NCBI GenBank assembly: GCA_913775095.1
Contig: CAJYIW010000017.1
Location: forward strand, 1 to 64,000
Source: an uncultured Siphonobacter sp.
Lineage (GTDB): Bacteria; Bacteroidota; Bacteroidia; Cytophagales; Spirosomataceae
DNA: 64,000 bases
Reading direction: 5' to 3'
The position numbers and the translations under genes were made by a program. Shown one piece after another: positions 34,501 to 43,445 of the stretch; position 1 is the stretch's first letter, and each line of letters starts with the position of its first letter. A model generated the notes under the pieces. That model saw nothing but the letters and a program-made list of their open reading frames with translations, searched no databases and was not told the origin of the DNA.

Positions 34501-34529
34501 AATAAGACAGAGGATCGCTCTGTCTTATT
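34501..34529 (-). terminator. Terminator of the choice-of-anchor-A gene
   Basis: 12-bp stem AATAAGACAGAG / CTCTGTCTTATT (34501-34512 and 34518-34529) with a 5-nt loop, followed on the minus strand by a long U run (A run at 34495-34502 on the plus strand). It is 21 bp past the stop at 34550. Confidence 0.88.
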
Positions 34530-34549
34530 CTGAAGGACTGGTTACGCAT

Positions 34550-36139
34550 CTACAAAATCATTACCTTTTTCGTGTACACACCCGTTCGATCTTGGATGCG
34601 TAGTAAATACGTACCCGTTTGTAAGGGATGATTCGGCGTTACCCGAACGGTACGATTTTCAAGGGCCTGGGTCGAAACAGAAACTTCAATCCCCTGTGAG
34701 CTCATCATTTTTACCTGAGTATCTGCATCCTGTACGCGTACGGCAAAACTTTCGCCGCGACTAGGGTTAGGGAATACCGCATGCAGGCGATTTTCGGGGC
34801 TATCTACGATAACTGAAACCATCCGTAGACGATGGGACGTACCATCAAGGTCTACCTGAGTCAACTGATAATAGTTAACTCCGTAAGCAGGATTTGCATC
34901 CAGGATGGAATAGTGGACCGTACCACTGGATTGTCCCTGAGCGGCAACCGTACGAATGGTTTCAAAATTTTTGCCATCCGAACTGCGTTGTACCGTAAAA
35001 TGAGAGCTGTTCAATTCGCGGGCCGTAGTCCAGGTGAGCTGCGTTTGCTGCTGATCGTTCGGCTGGGCTTTGAAGGTAGTCAATTCAACGGGTAAGGATT
35101 TCGAACAGCCTCTTACTTCTGCACTAAAAATCTGGTAATGGTTTTCTCCGCCGGACTGATTGTAACTTAAGGCTACGATCTGTCCGTCAATATTACTGGC
35201 AATGCTTTTGTTAAAATCTGCATTTGGAGCCAGAATCGTGCCACGGATCGTATTATTACGACTGGTTAAAGACAGCGATTTAGTGACGGGGAAGTTGAAT
35301 AAAATATACTGGGCATCCTGATCTCCTATTCCTGAAATATCAATAGCCTTCCAGTTAATACTCTCGCCTTCGAGGATGTTGATGACAAAGGGAGTCGTCT
35401 GATTGGGCTTTACATTATCCTTAAAAACCAGTGTATTGATCTTATTAAGCTGATCGCCCGTTAAGTTTAAAAAGTTAACTTTATTAGCTTCCAGTTTGAT
35501 CTCTATCCGGCCACTGGCGGGAATTTCCTGGGACGTAATTTTTCCCTTATTGGCATTGCCTGATTTATCCGTATCATATATTCCAACGGAAGACTCGCAG
35601 TTAGCAATCAGCGTGGAATTGTCCTGAAGTTGCTGAAATATAGATTCAATATCCAGTTTGTCATTGGGGTTGATTCTAACACTGGCTATCGGCTGATTCA
35701 AGGCCAGTTCAATGCTGGGATTACGGCTACGCTCCGTGCCTGGGTCACTCGTTTCTTTAACAATCCGGGTAGTTTCAGTGCCGTGCTGACCGTTATTAAC
35801 TACCGACCCCGTTAAGTCACCGATTTTTATGTAACGGTTATTCCCGATTTTTACGGTGCCGCCCTTACTGTAATATACCCGACCATTGATGTAGAGGCCG
35901 ATTACCTTGGATTCACCACTGGTGAAGGTTCCTTTGTCGTGAATATTAACCTGGTAGCCCCCTTCGATAATAAGGTTTCCACCGACAGCAATCGGACCGT
36001 CCGTTTCGTTACTACTGATGGTTAAATCCTTTCTAACCAGAACATTAAATCCATTCGCCGGAGCCAGAGGATTTTGAGCCAAAGCAGAAAAACAGGAAAG
36101 AAATAAGATAACTATAAAGAAAGTAAAGGTTTGTTTCAT
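34550..36139 (-). CDS. Choice-of-anchor-A domain protein with T9SS sorting signal
   Basis: Exported protein of 529 residues. A signal peptide (FFIVILFLSCFSALAQ) is followed by a large domain of the choice-of-anchor-A type (about 22-345): it begins NPLAPANGFNVLVRKDLTIS, contains the repeated glycine-rich strands GPIAVGGNLIIEGGYQVNIH and ends with GTILAPNADF and IDGQIVALSYNQSGGENHY. A fibronectin-like beta domain (about 350-440, LTWTTARELNSSHFTVQRSS) and a type A T9SS C-terminal domain (VFPNPSRGESFAV to GTYLLRIQDRTGVYTKKVMI) follow. It should be exported to the cell surface or medium by type IX secretion. The domain is found in adhesin-like proteins; the ligand is unknown. Confidence 0.88.
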   Translation of the reverse strand: MKQTFTFFIVILFLSCFSALAQNPLAPANGFNVLVRKDLTISSNETDGPIAVGGNLIIEGGYQVNIHDKGTFTSGESKVIGLYINGRVYYSKGGTVKIGNNRYIKIGDLTGSVVNNGQHGTETTRIVKETSDPGTERSRNPSIELALNQPIASVRINPNDKLDIESIFQQLQDNSTLIANCESSVGIYDTDKSGNANKGKITSQEIPASGRIEIKLEANKVNFLNLTGDQLNKINTLVFKDNVKPNQTTPFVINILEGESINWKAIDISGIGDQDAQYILFNFPVTKSLSLTSRNNTIRGTILAPNADFNKSIASNIDGQIVALSYNQSGGENHYQIFSAEVRGCSKSLPVELTTFKAQPNDQQQTQLTWTTARELNSSHFTVQRSSDGKNFETIRTVAAQGQSSGTVHYSILDANPAYGVNYYQLTQVDLDGTSHRLRMVSVIVDSPENRLHAVFPNPSRGESFAVRVQDADTQVKMMSSQGIEVSVSTQALENRTVRVTPNHPLQTGTYLLRIQDRTGVYTKKVMIL

Positions 36140-36810
36140 GATGATAGCTTATTAGGAATGGGCGATATGAATCACCCCCCTCCGCTGGCGGATCGGAGAA
36201 ACAGGTAAAAAGTCACATGACCAGTTCTTTGGATAAGGACTGGGTCAAATTGATTTGACGGATGTCAGGTAGCTGTAAAGCTAAATAACGACGCTGTCTA
36301 TACGAGGAAAGAGGGCGGACCCACGCATAGCTGATACCGTTGTGTAGCGGATATGACTACTCCGTTAATCCAACGCAATGCACTTGAGATTGGGATCAGA
36401 ATGGCAGCATTTAAAAAGAATAACTATGCTGAGTATTTTTGTGAAAAGCAGAGGGCGGTGCTTAAGTAAATCGGGCGGAATTGTACCGGTTCACAAAATT
36501 CTGATTCTAGAGAAACTGGCGGGTTACTTTACCAAATACTCGTACCTTAAAGTTGAGTAGTGATAAATAATACTTACACTTTTCAACCGTAATTATAGTC
36601 CAAAACTAAGGGGTAGTGCTTAAACGACCAAACAATTTTTTAAAAAAAATTGGTATTTAAGCGAAGGATTAACTATTGTATAATTGGTATAGTAAATGTG
36701 TACATAGGTGTAATTATTCCCGTAAATTATAGTATTGACAAATTAGTTAAACGCAGGGAAGGTAACCGATTTAAACTTGTATGGAGGGAGTGATTTTGTG
36801 CTTATTAAGT
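36140..36810. other. Intergenic region upstream of the choice-of-anchor-A gene
   Basis: About 670 bp with no convincing gene. The 60-codon open frame at 36378-36560 lacks any family-like sequence. The right half is AT-rich and presumably holds regulatory sequence for the gene at 36139, but I saw no consensus promoter. Confidence 0.4.
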
Positions 36811-36861
36811 AAAAAACTACTCGTATTAACTAAAATTAATTTTGGTTAATACGAGTAGTTA
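36811..36861 (-). terminator. Long hairpin terminator of the glycine-zipper gene
   Basis: 16-bp perfect arms AACTACTCGTATTAAC (36815-36830) and its complement (36845-36860), with further pairing inside (AAAAT/ATTTT), making an almost complete palindrome. On the minus strand a run of U follows. It lies 74 bp past the stop at 36935. Confidence 0.8.
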
Positions 36862-36934
36862 AATGAATCCGGTTCTGTTAGTTATAAGGGCTACTATCTA
36901 CCGTTATCTTTCGATTTAATCCATGGTTTTTATC

Positions 36935-37489
36935 CTATTCAGCAAGCTTGGCCCGACTGTGGATTTCATGACCGCCGGATTGTGAAAGTTCCTGAGCGAT
37001 CACTTCGTATTCGGCTTCACTTCTGGGCGTTACTCCCAGAACAATGCCCCCCTCTTTGATGCTGGTTTCGTACAATTCTGCCCGTTCCTGAGGAATGCCT
37101 GAACCCACCAGAGCACCAATGATGCCGCCCGTGAGTCCGCCCGCTCCTGCTCCGGTCAACGCCGCCAGCAGAGGACCCGCTACAACCAGACCAAGACCTG
37201 GCAAAACGACTACGGTTCCTAACGCGGCAATGGCTCCGATGATGGCACCGGCTGCTCCACCAATGGCCGAACCAACGCCCGCTTTTTCCATGGCTTTGTT
37301 GCCAAGCTCGCTGGTATGATCCTGATTTTTGAATCGTTCGCGGGTTTCATCGGACATCAGAACGGAAATGTCACTGGAAGAGAACCCATGGTTGATGAGA
37401 GCGTTGTAAGCGTTCTCGGCGTCTTTCGTATTGGAAAACACCCCTGCTACGACTGCGTTAGAGGTGTTGAGTGGTTGTATATCGTTCAT
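36935..37489 (-). CDS. General-stress-type protein with glycine-zipper membrane segment
   Basis: Protein of 184 residues. The N-terminal part (about 12-60: VVAGVFSNTKDAENAYNALI, then SSSDISVLMSDETRERF) matches the general stress protein 17M/YflT-like fold. A central glycine- and alanine-rich hydrophobic region (about 70-132) has GxxxG repeats in the pattern of glycine zippers that insert into membranes. The C-terminal part (EGGIVLGVTPRSEAEYEVIA) returns to an alpha/beta pattern. Related proteins are induced by osmotic, oxidative or desiccation stress; the molecular role is not established. It is a single gene with its own terminator. Confidence 0.8.
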   Translation of the reverse strand: MNDIQPLNTSNAVVAGVFSNTKDAENAYNALINHGFSSSDISVLMSDETRERFKNQDHTSELGNKAMEKAGVGSAIGGAAGAIIGAIAALGTVVVLPGLGLVVAGPLLAALTGAGAGGLTGGIIGALVGSGIPQERAELYETSIKEGGIVLGVTPRSEAEYEVIAQELSQSGGHEIHSRAKLAE

Positions 37490-37595
37490 GAACGTTGTTT
37501 AGTTAGTTGAAATGGTAAGGTGTAATAATCGTTCCAGAGGGTCCGCTTACCGGGAAAGTGGGGATTTTATCGTCCTGATTGGGTAGGGTTGATTC

Positions 37596-38366
37596 CTACT
37601 TCGTCAAATCAAGCTCATAGATCAGGTTAAATCGGAATCCCCGGTTATTCTCGTAAACGGGACGATTAGTAGCGGCATCCAGATCAGCGTGACGGGTAAT
37701 CTGATAAAGGTAGCCTAATTCAAGTTGCAGGTCATCACTGAACTGGTAGCCCAAACCCGCCAGGATTCGATTTTGATTGTAGGCATGATCATCTTTCCCC
37801 AGATTCAGAAAGAGTTCATCAAAAGCAGTCAGATAAAACTCGCCTTCGTCGATGGTCGCTCCTTTAAGGGGATATCGTAACTCAAGCTGATACCGGATGC
37901 GATTGGCAAAATCCCAGGATCCCATGCGGCGGGATTTATTCCCGGCGGGTTCGCCCATCCAGCGTTGTTCCAGTCGAATGCGGTGCTCCAGAGCCAGTTT
38001 CGATAAACGATGCGAGCCCTGGATGTCTTCATAGATCCGGTGTTCGCGGGTAGGTACTCCCTGATCGGCGACCGGGTGTTCTCCGTACGGATAGGTAATT
38101 AAATAAGTGTAACCGCTGGAAATCTGTACGTTTGGCTTTAGTGAATACATCACTCCCAATCGAGCCAGCGACTGCTGCCAGGAGCGTATCAAATTAACCC
38201 GACGCCATTGATATTCGCTATGAAGAGCCCAACGCTTATTCACCTTAACATCACCATTGTAGGTGTACCATCCTATGGCATTGTGATCTGTGATACGGTT
38301 ATTTTGGGCATGGCTGAGGATAGAACTGGATAGAAAAAGATACGTAAGTAGTCTAGTGTATTTCAT
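37596..38366 (-). CDS. DUF2490-family outer-membrane beta-barrel protein
   Basis: Protein of 256 residues. The start at 38366 (MKYTRLLTYLFLSSSILSHA) gives a signal peptide. The mature part is a series of amphipathic beta strands with aromatic girdles (HSEYQWRRVNLIRSWQQSLA, LALEHRIRLEQRWMGEP, RIRYQLELRYPLKG, LGYQFSDDLQLELGYLYQIT) and ends in a strand suitable for BAM recognition (GFRFNLIYELDLTK). This is the DUF2490 pattern. Its function is unknown. A 13-bp-arm inverted repeat lies 64 bp upstream of the start and may regulate it. Confidence 0.83.
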   Translation of the reverse strand: MKYTRLLTYLFLSSSILSHAQNNRITDHNAIGWYTYNGDVKVNKRWALHSEYQWRRVNLIRSWQQSLARLGVMYSLKPNVQISSGYTYLITYPYGEHPVADQGVPTREHRIYEDIQGSHRLSKLALEHRIRLEQRWMGEPAGNKSRRMGSWDFANRIRYQLELRYPLKGATIDEGEFYLTAFDELFLNLGKDDHAYNQNRILAGLGYQFSDDLQLELGYLYQITRHADLDAATNRPVYENNRGFRFNLIYELDLTK

Positions 38367-38429
38367 AAAAAGCCTGATGTCATAATCAATAGTATAAAAA
38401 AGCATAGCCAGCTCAGATTGATATAATTA

Positions 38430-38462
38430 ATTATTATAACGTTTCTAATACGTTATAATAAT
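38430..38462. promoter_or_regulatory. AT-rich inverted repeat upstream of the DUF2490 gene
   Basis: Perfect 13-bp arms ATTATTATAACGT (38430-38442) and ACGTTATAATAAT (38450-38462) with a 7-nt spacer. No T run follows and it lies upstream of a gene start (64 bp), so an operator for a dimeric regulator is more likely than a terminator. Confidence 0.45.
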
Positions 38463-38729
38463 TTTACAAGCATTTTGTATTTATTACTATTTATACCATA
38501 TACATTCCGTTTAACAATTCCTGTCATTTATATATATCAATAGAAAATTATATAAACTGAATGCATGATTTAGAATATTGTATTTCGTTCGGGTTTGAAA
38601 GCAGATGTTAAAATGTGCGGATCAAATGAAGTACCATTTGACGATTGCCTGCGTTATACCGAGCCAAACTCTCTGACAAAATGATGATACGCAGTATTGC
38701 AGGTATCCTTTACCTCTTCATTCCTTCAC

Positions 38730-38766
38730 CCAGGAGCCTCCGTAATCAGTGATCACGGAGGCCTGG
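38730..38766 (-). terminator. GC-rich hairpin after the GH106-like gene
   Basis: Stem GCCTCCGT / ACGGAGGC (38736-38743 and 38755-38762), extended by CCAG/CTGG outside a small bulge, ending 11 bp past the stop of the GH106-like gene. There is no U run, so it may be a factor-dependent terminator or a stabilising 3' hairpin. Confidence 0.5.
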
Positions 38767-38776
38767 ATGCCATTCA

Positions 38777-41590
38777 TTAGTCGATGGGGCTGATACTAAT
38801 CTCCCCTTCCAGTCCGGAAGGAAACGGCTTCCAGTGTTCAGCCGTAAAAACTCCGTCTTTGCCAACATTCTCTTTCAATCGGGCCGAGAAGTTGATGTTA
38901 TAAAATTTCTTGTACGCTCCGCCGCTTTTATCCAGCGGAATAATCCGGTTCGCCATTGAATTGGCTACTTTGATGACCAGCGTATTAGTAGCCTTAAGCC
39001 AGGAATCCTGAAGCACGATTTCCTGATGATCGTTCAGCAAAGTACGGATCGATTTTCCATTCAGAACAACCTCCGCACTGCCATTGAGCCGACCCATTTT
39101 CAAAACCCAGCGTTTGGCAGTACCTGCTGGTTTAGCAAAAGTGGTTTGATACTGGGCCAATCCTGAGAATTCATTCAGATCGCTTTGGTTCAAGTCCGTC
39201 CAGGGTTTCAGACTGGTCAATTCCAGCGGCTTAGGTAAGGTTGGCCCACCGTTCAGGAAGCTAACTTTCCAGGGACCTTTCAACGTCAGAGCGGCTCCCT
39301 TCTCCTCGTAATAAGGAAATGCTGTCCCCGTTAATTTCGTTGCCGTAGTTTCCAGAATCAGCGAAGCTCCCGCCGCCAGTTGCACCCAGACCTTCCCTTC
39401 CTGAAGTCGGGCCAGGCCCTTATCACCCGTAAACGCATCGTATAAGGCCACCGACTTCGCCTGGGTAGCCAGCGGCAGCCAGCCTTTCCAGGTTTTCTTA
39501 TTCGCATTTACCAGGAAGTATAGAGTTTTGCCGTTACTTACCCGACGACTGAACTGAATACCTTCATCCGCCATGGCCTCGCGTCTTACCCGGGCTTCCT
39601 CTAGTAACTCACTCAGGTCATTGCCCAGCAGAATTCTCCCCTTGCCCAAACGGGCTTCCTGCCCCGCTTTCGTTGGGCTCCACTTCAGGTTGGCAAAAGC
39701 CTGATCGAAAGCCGCCTGCTGCGTTTCATGCTGAGCTAAACCGGGAACCTTATCCGGCTGATTTTTATAGAAAATAACCGTTGCCCCCTGCTGAACCCCC
39801 TGCCAGATGGCTTGCTGAGTGGCCAGCGGCAGGTAATGCACTGCGGGCAACACCAGCGTCTGGTAATGCCCGCCTTTGCTTTGCCATTTGTTCTGCTGCG
39901 TTTGTAAGGTCAGAATCTGTTTATCAGAAATGTAATCATACGTATATCCTTTCTGCTGCATTTCCTCCGCACTGGCTTCAAAAACGGTCCCCTTGAATCC
40001 TTTTTCCATGCCATCAAAATGCTGAAGCAACTCACGGCCCGGCTCGTTGTATTTATCAGAAAGCGGGTAATACAACAGCACATCATTATTGGCTTTTCCC
40101 TGTTGCAAAAACGATTGTGAGCGAGCGATGTATTGGTTTAACGCCGGGAAATGATGCCAGAACGGATTTGTCGGCTGAAAGTGAACCGCCGCATAAAACA
40201 ACCAGCCCGGCCAGGAATCGGTGCTGGGAGAATATTCAATACCGTGGTAAAACAGGTGATTGACCCCACCCAGGAAATACTGATCTGCCGCCTTCCTGAC
40301 ATCGCCCAGCGTCGAAACGAAGTGTTCGTGTAACCACGTAGCCGCCTCGCAGGACACCAGGGGTTTGCCGGTAACGTGAGCGGCAGAAGAAGCAAATTTG
40401 AACCGGAAGATGTCCCGGCCTTCGGTTTCAGGGATATCAGAAGTGGCGTATAAATCCAGAATATTGCCGGGAGAGCCGTGCGACTGGTTGCGGATGGGGT
40501 ACCCTCTCTGATTCGCCCACTTTCGCCAGGCGGCCGTATAACTTTCCTGCAATAATTCACTCATCGTCAGTCGGTAATCATACAGCACTCCCCGATGGTT
40601 TTTCCCCTGATCCAGTAAGTCCATCAAATGATCTTCCAGCGGGTAGCCCCGGTGTTTTCTGAATTCGCTGAATAATTCCGGAGTCCAGTTGGACTGACCG
40701 CGGGCATCGTCTACCTCGTAAGAATCATTAAACATCGCCCGCAATCCGTTCAGCGTGTGCCCGCGAAAGGCCTGGTCAAAGTGACTCAGATACCGTTCCG
40801 TCGCTGCTTTAGAGAAATGGTCAATGGCATACCCCTCTCCTGCCGGAGCCGCCCGCTCGACCAATTTTCCGTGCATGCCTTCAAACAGGGCGATTACCTT
40901 CCACCGGCCGGCCGGGGCTTTCCAGCTGAGGTTCCCAGCAGCGTCCAGCTTTGCCATTAAATCAATTGTACGGCCCTCTTCGTTCTGAGCAACGAGTTTC
41001 TCGGCTTTCAGCTGAGCCGGATACTGAATCTGATCGAGAGCTAATTCCTGAAGATTTTTATTCGCCAGCAATGGCTCTTTTACCTGCGAAAGCTCCAGGG
41101 GTTTAGGGTTAGCTGTTCGGACGAATCCTTTGACGTCATATACTATTTTTTCCGAAACGCTTTCCCCTTCCCTTAATGCATAGATTTTATAATATACCGT
41201 TTTGGCCGCGTCCTGAGCTTTCACCCAGGGGCCACCGAAAGGCCAGCCTGACCCCTGGGACATATCAATACCCATATTCAGGCGTTTGGCTTCTTTGAGG
41301 GTATATTCCAGAGCATTCATCCATCTAGGACTCAGGTACGGCAGAAAATCCTTTTCATACCCCTTTACACCGTAGATCGGAACAATCTCCAGGCCACCCA
41401 GACCCGCCTTCTGATACGTCTCCAGAGCTTTGGTTAGCTCCGTATTCTGTACGGCACTGCCTTCCCACCACCAGCGGGACCAGGGTTTATGCTGAAGGGT
41501 AATGGTGGGCCAGTTTACCTGGGCCTGAGTGGCGGCTCCGGTCAGCAGCAGCCAGGCCAGTATCCGGGCGGATGTCATTCGCTTGTTCAT
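38777..41590 (-). CDS. GH106-like glycoside hydrolase (alpha-L-rhamnosidase type), exported
   Basis: Protein of 937 residues with a signal peptide (ILAWLLLTGAATQAQ). The mature N-terminus carries the mark of GH106-like enzymes, HKPWSRWWWEGSAVQNTELT, then TYQKAGLGGLEIVPIYGVKG and MGIDMSQGSGWPFGGPWV, all part of the catalytic TIM barrel. The last 180 residues are a galactose-binding-like beta-sandwich (WVLKMGRLNGSAEVVLNGKS). Characterised members remove alpha-L-rhamnose from plant polysaccharides such as rhamnogalacturonan; the exact linkage here is inferred. It is last in a minus-strand group with a sulfatase (236 bp upstream) and a broken serine hydrolase, suggesting breakdown of a sulfated or rhamnose-containing glycan. 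Confidence 0.83.
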   Translation of the reverse strand: MNKRMTSARILAWLLLTGAATQAQVNWPTITLQHKPWSRWWWEGSAVQNTELTKALETYQKAGLGGLEIVPIYGVKGYEKDFLPYLSPRWMNALEYTLKEAKRLNMGIDMSQGSGWPFGGPWVKAQDAAKTVYYKIYALREGESVSEKIVYDVKGFVRTANPKPLELSQVKEPLLANKNLQELALDQIQYPAQLKAEKLVAQNEEGRTIDLMAKLDAAGNLSWKAPAGRWKVIALFEGMHGKLVERAAPAGEGYAIDHFSKAATERYLSHFDQAFRGHTLNGLRAMFNDSYEVDDARGQSNWTPELFSEFRKHRGYPLEDHLMDLLDQGKNHRGVLYDYRLTMSELLQESYTAAWRKWANQRGYPIRNQSHGSPGNILDLYATSDIPETEGRDIFRFKFASSAAHVTGKPLVSCEAATWLHEHFVSTLGDVRKAADQYFLGGVNHLFYHGIEYSPSTDSWPGWLFYAAVHFQPTNPFWHHFPALNQYIARSQSFLQQGKANNDVLLYYPLSDKYNEPGRELLQHFDGMEKGFKGTVFEASAEEMQQKGYTYDYISDKQILTLQTQQNKWQSKGGHYQTLVLPAVHYLPLATQQAIWQGVQQGATVIFYKNQPDKVPGLAQHETQQAAFDQAFANLKWSPTKAGQEARLGKGRILLGNDLSELLEEARVRREAMADEGIQFSRRVSNGKTLYFLVNANKKTWKGWLPLATQAKSVALYDAFTGDKGLARLQEGKVWVQLAAGASLILETTATKLTGTAFPYYEEKGAALTLKGPWKVSFLNGGPTLPKPLELTSLKPWTDLNQSDLNEFSGLAQYQTTFAKPAGTAKRWVLKMGRLNGSAEVVLNGKSIRTLLNDHQEIVLQDSWLKATNTLVIKVANSMANRIIPLDKSGGAYKKFYNINFSARLKENVGKDGVFTAEHWKPFPSGLEGEISISPID

Positions 41591-41826
41591 AGGTTGAGAT
41601 CTTGCAATAGTCCAGCACAGTGCTCTGCTAAAGTGATCTGTTTTTGGGAAGAGTTACCCCTACTAAGCCCGACCAGTAAAGTGAAAAGACAAGCGTAAGT
41701 TTAAGTGGAATCAGTTCGAACCTTGCCGTTTTTGCGGTACCGGGATAGTTCTTGAAATGCAGAGACTCCTTCTCCCGCGTGCATTCGGGAAGATGAGCCT
41801 CTGTGATCACCCTTCGCCAAAAGGGC

Positions 41827-43269
41827 TTACTTGTCCGCAGTACCGAAAGGAAATAACGCTGAAGGGACATGCGACTCCTGCATGAGTTGCCCCAGTTCCC
41901 GGGCTTTCACCGGGTATTTCGCGGCCAGATTATTCGTTTCCTTCGGATCCTTCGATAAATCATATAGCTCCACCGGGCCATCGGGTCTGGCCGCTGCATT
42001 CAGGCGAATGGCTTTCCAGTTGCCCTGACGTATGGCCTGCTTGCCGTTTTGTTCGTGAAATTCCCAGTATAAATAGCGGTGCTGCGTTTGTTGGCCCCTG
42101 CCCGTCAGCGTTGGACTGAAGGAAATTCCATCAATGGACTTAGGGGGTTCGGCTCCGGCCAATTGACTGAAGGTGGGTAACAAGTCCCAGAAAGCTCCCA
42201 GGTGCGTACTGGCAGAACCCGGTTTGATAACCCCGGGCCAGCGAGCCACGAATGGTTCCCGAATGCCCCCTTCGTATAAATCACGTTTGTACCCTCTAAA
42301 ACCACCGCCGCTGTTGAAGAAATCCGGGTCGGCCCCACCTTCCATGTGCGGACCGTTGTCACTCGTAAAAATGATGAGCGTATTCTGATCCAGTCCTTTT
42401 TCTTTCAGCCTGGCAACGACCTGGCCCACGTAAAAATCCAGTCGGCTAACCATGGCGGCAAAAGTAGCATGCGGGTATTTCTGAGACGTATATCCGCCGT
42501 TGGTGGCATTCGGTCCGTAGTCATGCCCGACGTATGGTTTTTCAGGAAATTTACCCCGGTAATACTGAAGAATGCTGTCTTCGGGAACCAGTAACTCGGC
42601 GTGCGGAAGAATGTAGGGCAGGAACAGGAAAAAAGGCTGCTCTTTCGATTGAGCATCAACAAATTCCAGTGCTTTCTGCTGAATCAGATCCGGAGCGTAC
42701 TGTTTGTTTTCCCGCAGATTTTTATTCGCTTCCAGTGTTATTTTCCGATCGTTCTCCCATAAATGGTCGGGGTAATAGCGGTGAGCCAGGGTCTGGCAAT
42801 TATAGCCATAAAAAACATCAAAGCCCTGTTTGTTGGGATCGCCTGCGGAGCCCGTGGGGCCCAGCCCCCATTTGCCAAACGCTCCCGTTTTATATCCTGC
42901 TTTCTGTAAGACTTCAGCCATGGTGACCACGGAGTCCGCAATGGGTTCCTGACCTTCGGGTGAAACGCCTTTGTTACCCCGTATGTAGGTATGCCCCGTA
43001 TGGTGGCCTGAGATCAGAGACGAACGTGAAGGAGCACATACCGACGTTCCGGCGTAAAACTGACTGAAACGCATGCCTTCCGCCGCGAGCCGATCCATGT
43101 TTGGCGTTTTGATTTTCTGCTGCCCATTGAATCCTACGTCACCGTATCCCAAATCATCCGCAATGATGAACACGATGTTCGGACGGGGAGCTTTCTGAGC
43201 CATTGCCGGAATGAACGCTGGCAGGGCCAGTAGCAGGGAAGTAATTCGAAACACAAACAATCGCATCAT
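41827..43269 (-). CDS. Exported arylsulfatase-family sulfatase
   Basis: Type I sulfatase of 480 residues (479 if the second of two tandem ATG codons is used). The start at 43269 provides a signal peptide (FRITSLLLALPAFIPAMAQ); the long open frame upstream is not export-like. The metal site is visible in PNIVFIIADDLGYGDVGFNG (Asp38-Asp39), and the formylglycine motif is C-A-P-S-R (Cys78), which needs an activating enzyme encoded elsewhere. FTSDNGPHMEGG adds further metal ligands. It hydrolyses sulfate esters, probably on a carbohydrate given the neighbouring GH106-like enzyme. The C-terminus is complete (ELGQLMQESHVPSALFPFG). Confidence 0.92.
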   Translation of the reverse strand: MMRLFVFRITSLLLALPAFIPAMAQKAPRPNIVFIIADDLGYGDVGFNGQQKIKTPNMDRLAAEGMRFSQFYAGTSVCAPSRSSLISGHHTGHTYIRGNKGVSPEGQEPIADSVVTMAEVLQKAGYKTGAFGKWGLGPTGSAGDPNKQGFDVFYGYNCQTLAHRYYPDHLWENDRKITLEANKNLRENKQYAPDLIQQKALEFVDAQSKEQPFFLFLPYILPHAELLVPEDSILQYYRGKFPEKPYVGHDYGPNATNGGYTSQKYPHATFAAMVSRLDFYVGQVVARLKEKGLDQNTLIIFTSDNGPHMEGGADPDFFNSGGGFRGYKRDLYEGGIREPFVARWPGVIKPGSASTHLGAFWDLLPTFSQLAGAEPPKSIDGISFSPTLTGRGQQTQHRYLYWEFHEQNGKQAIRQGNWKAIRLNAAARPDGPVELYDLSKDPKETNNLAAKYPVKARELGQLMQESHVPSALFPFGTADK

Positions 43270-43445
43270 AACTGGCTCGAGAATAAGATTCGTTCGGAGA
43301 AGACGCCTGATCAGGGGGTCATCCCTGACGTAAGGAAAGGGAAAAGATCCGGGCAGGCTTTCGCTCAAGGGCCTTAGCCAGTATGGATTCCGAAAGGATA
43401 TACGCCTCTGTTCGAATCCGGATTTGCAAAGAAACCCCCTCAACA

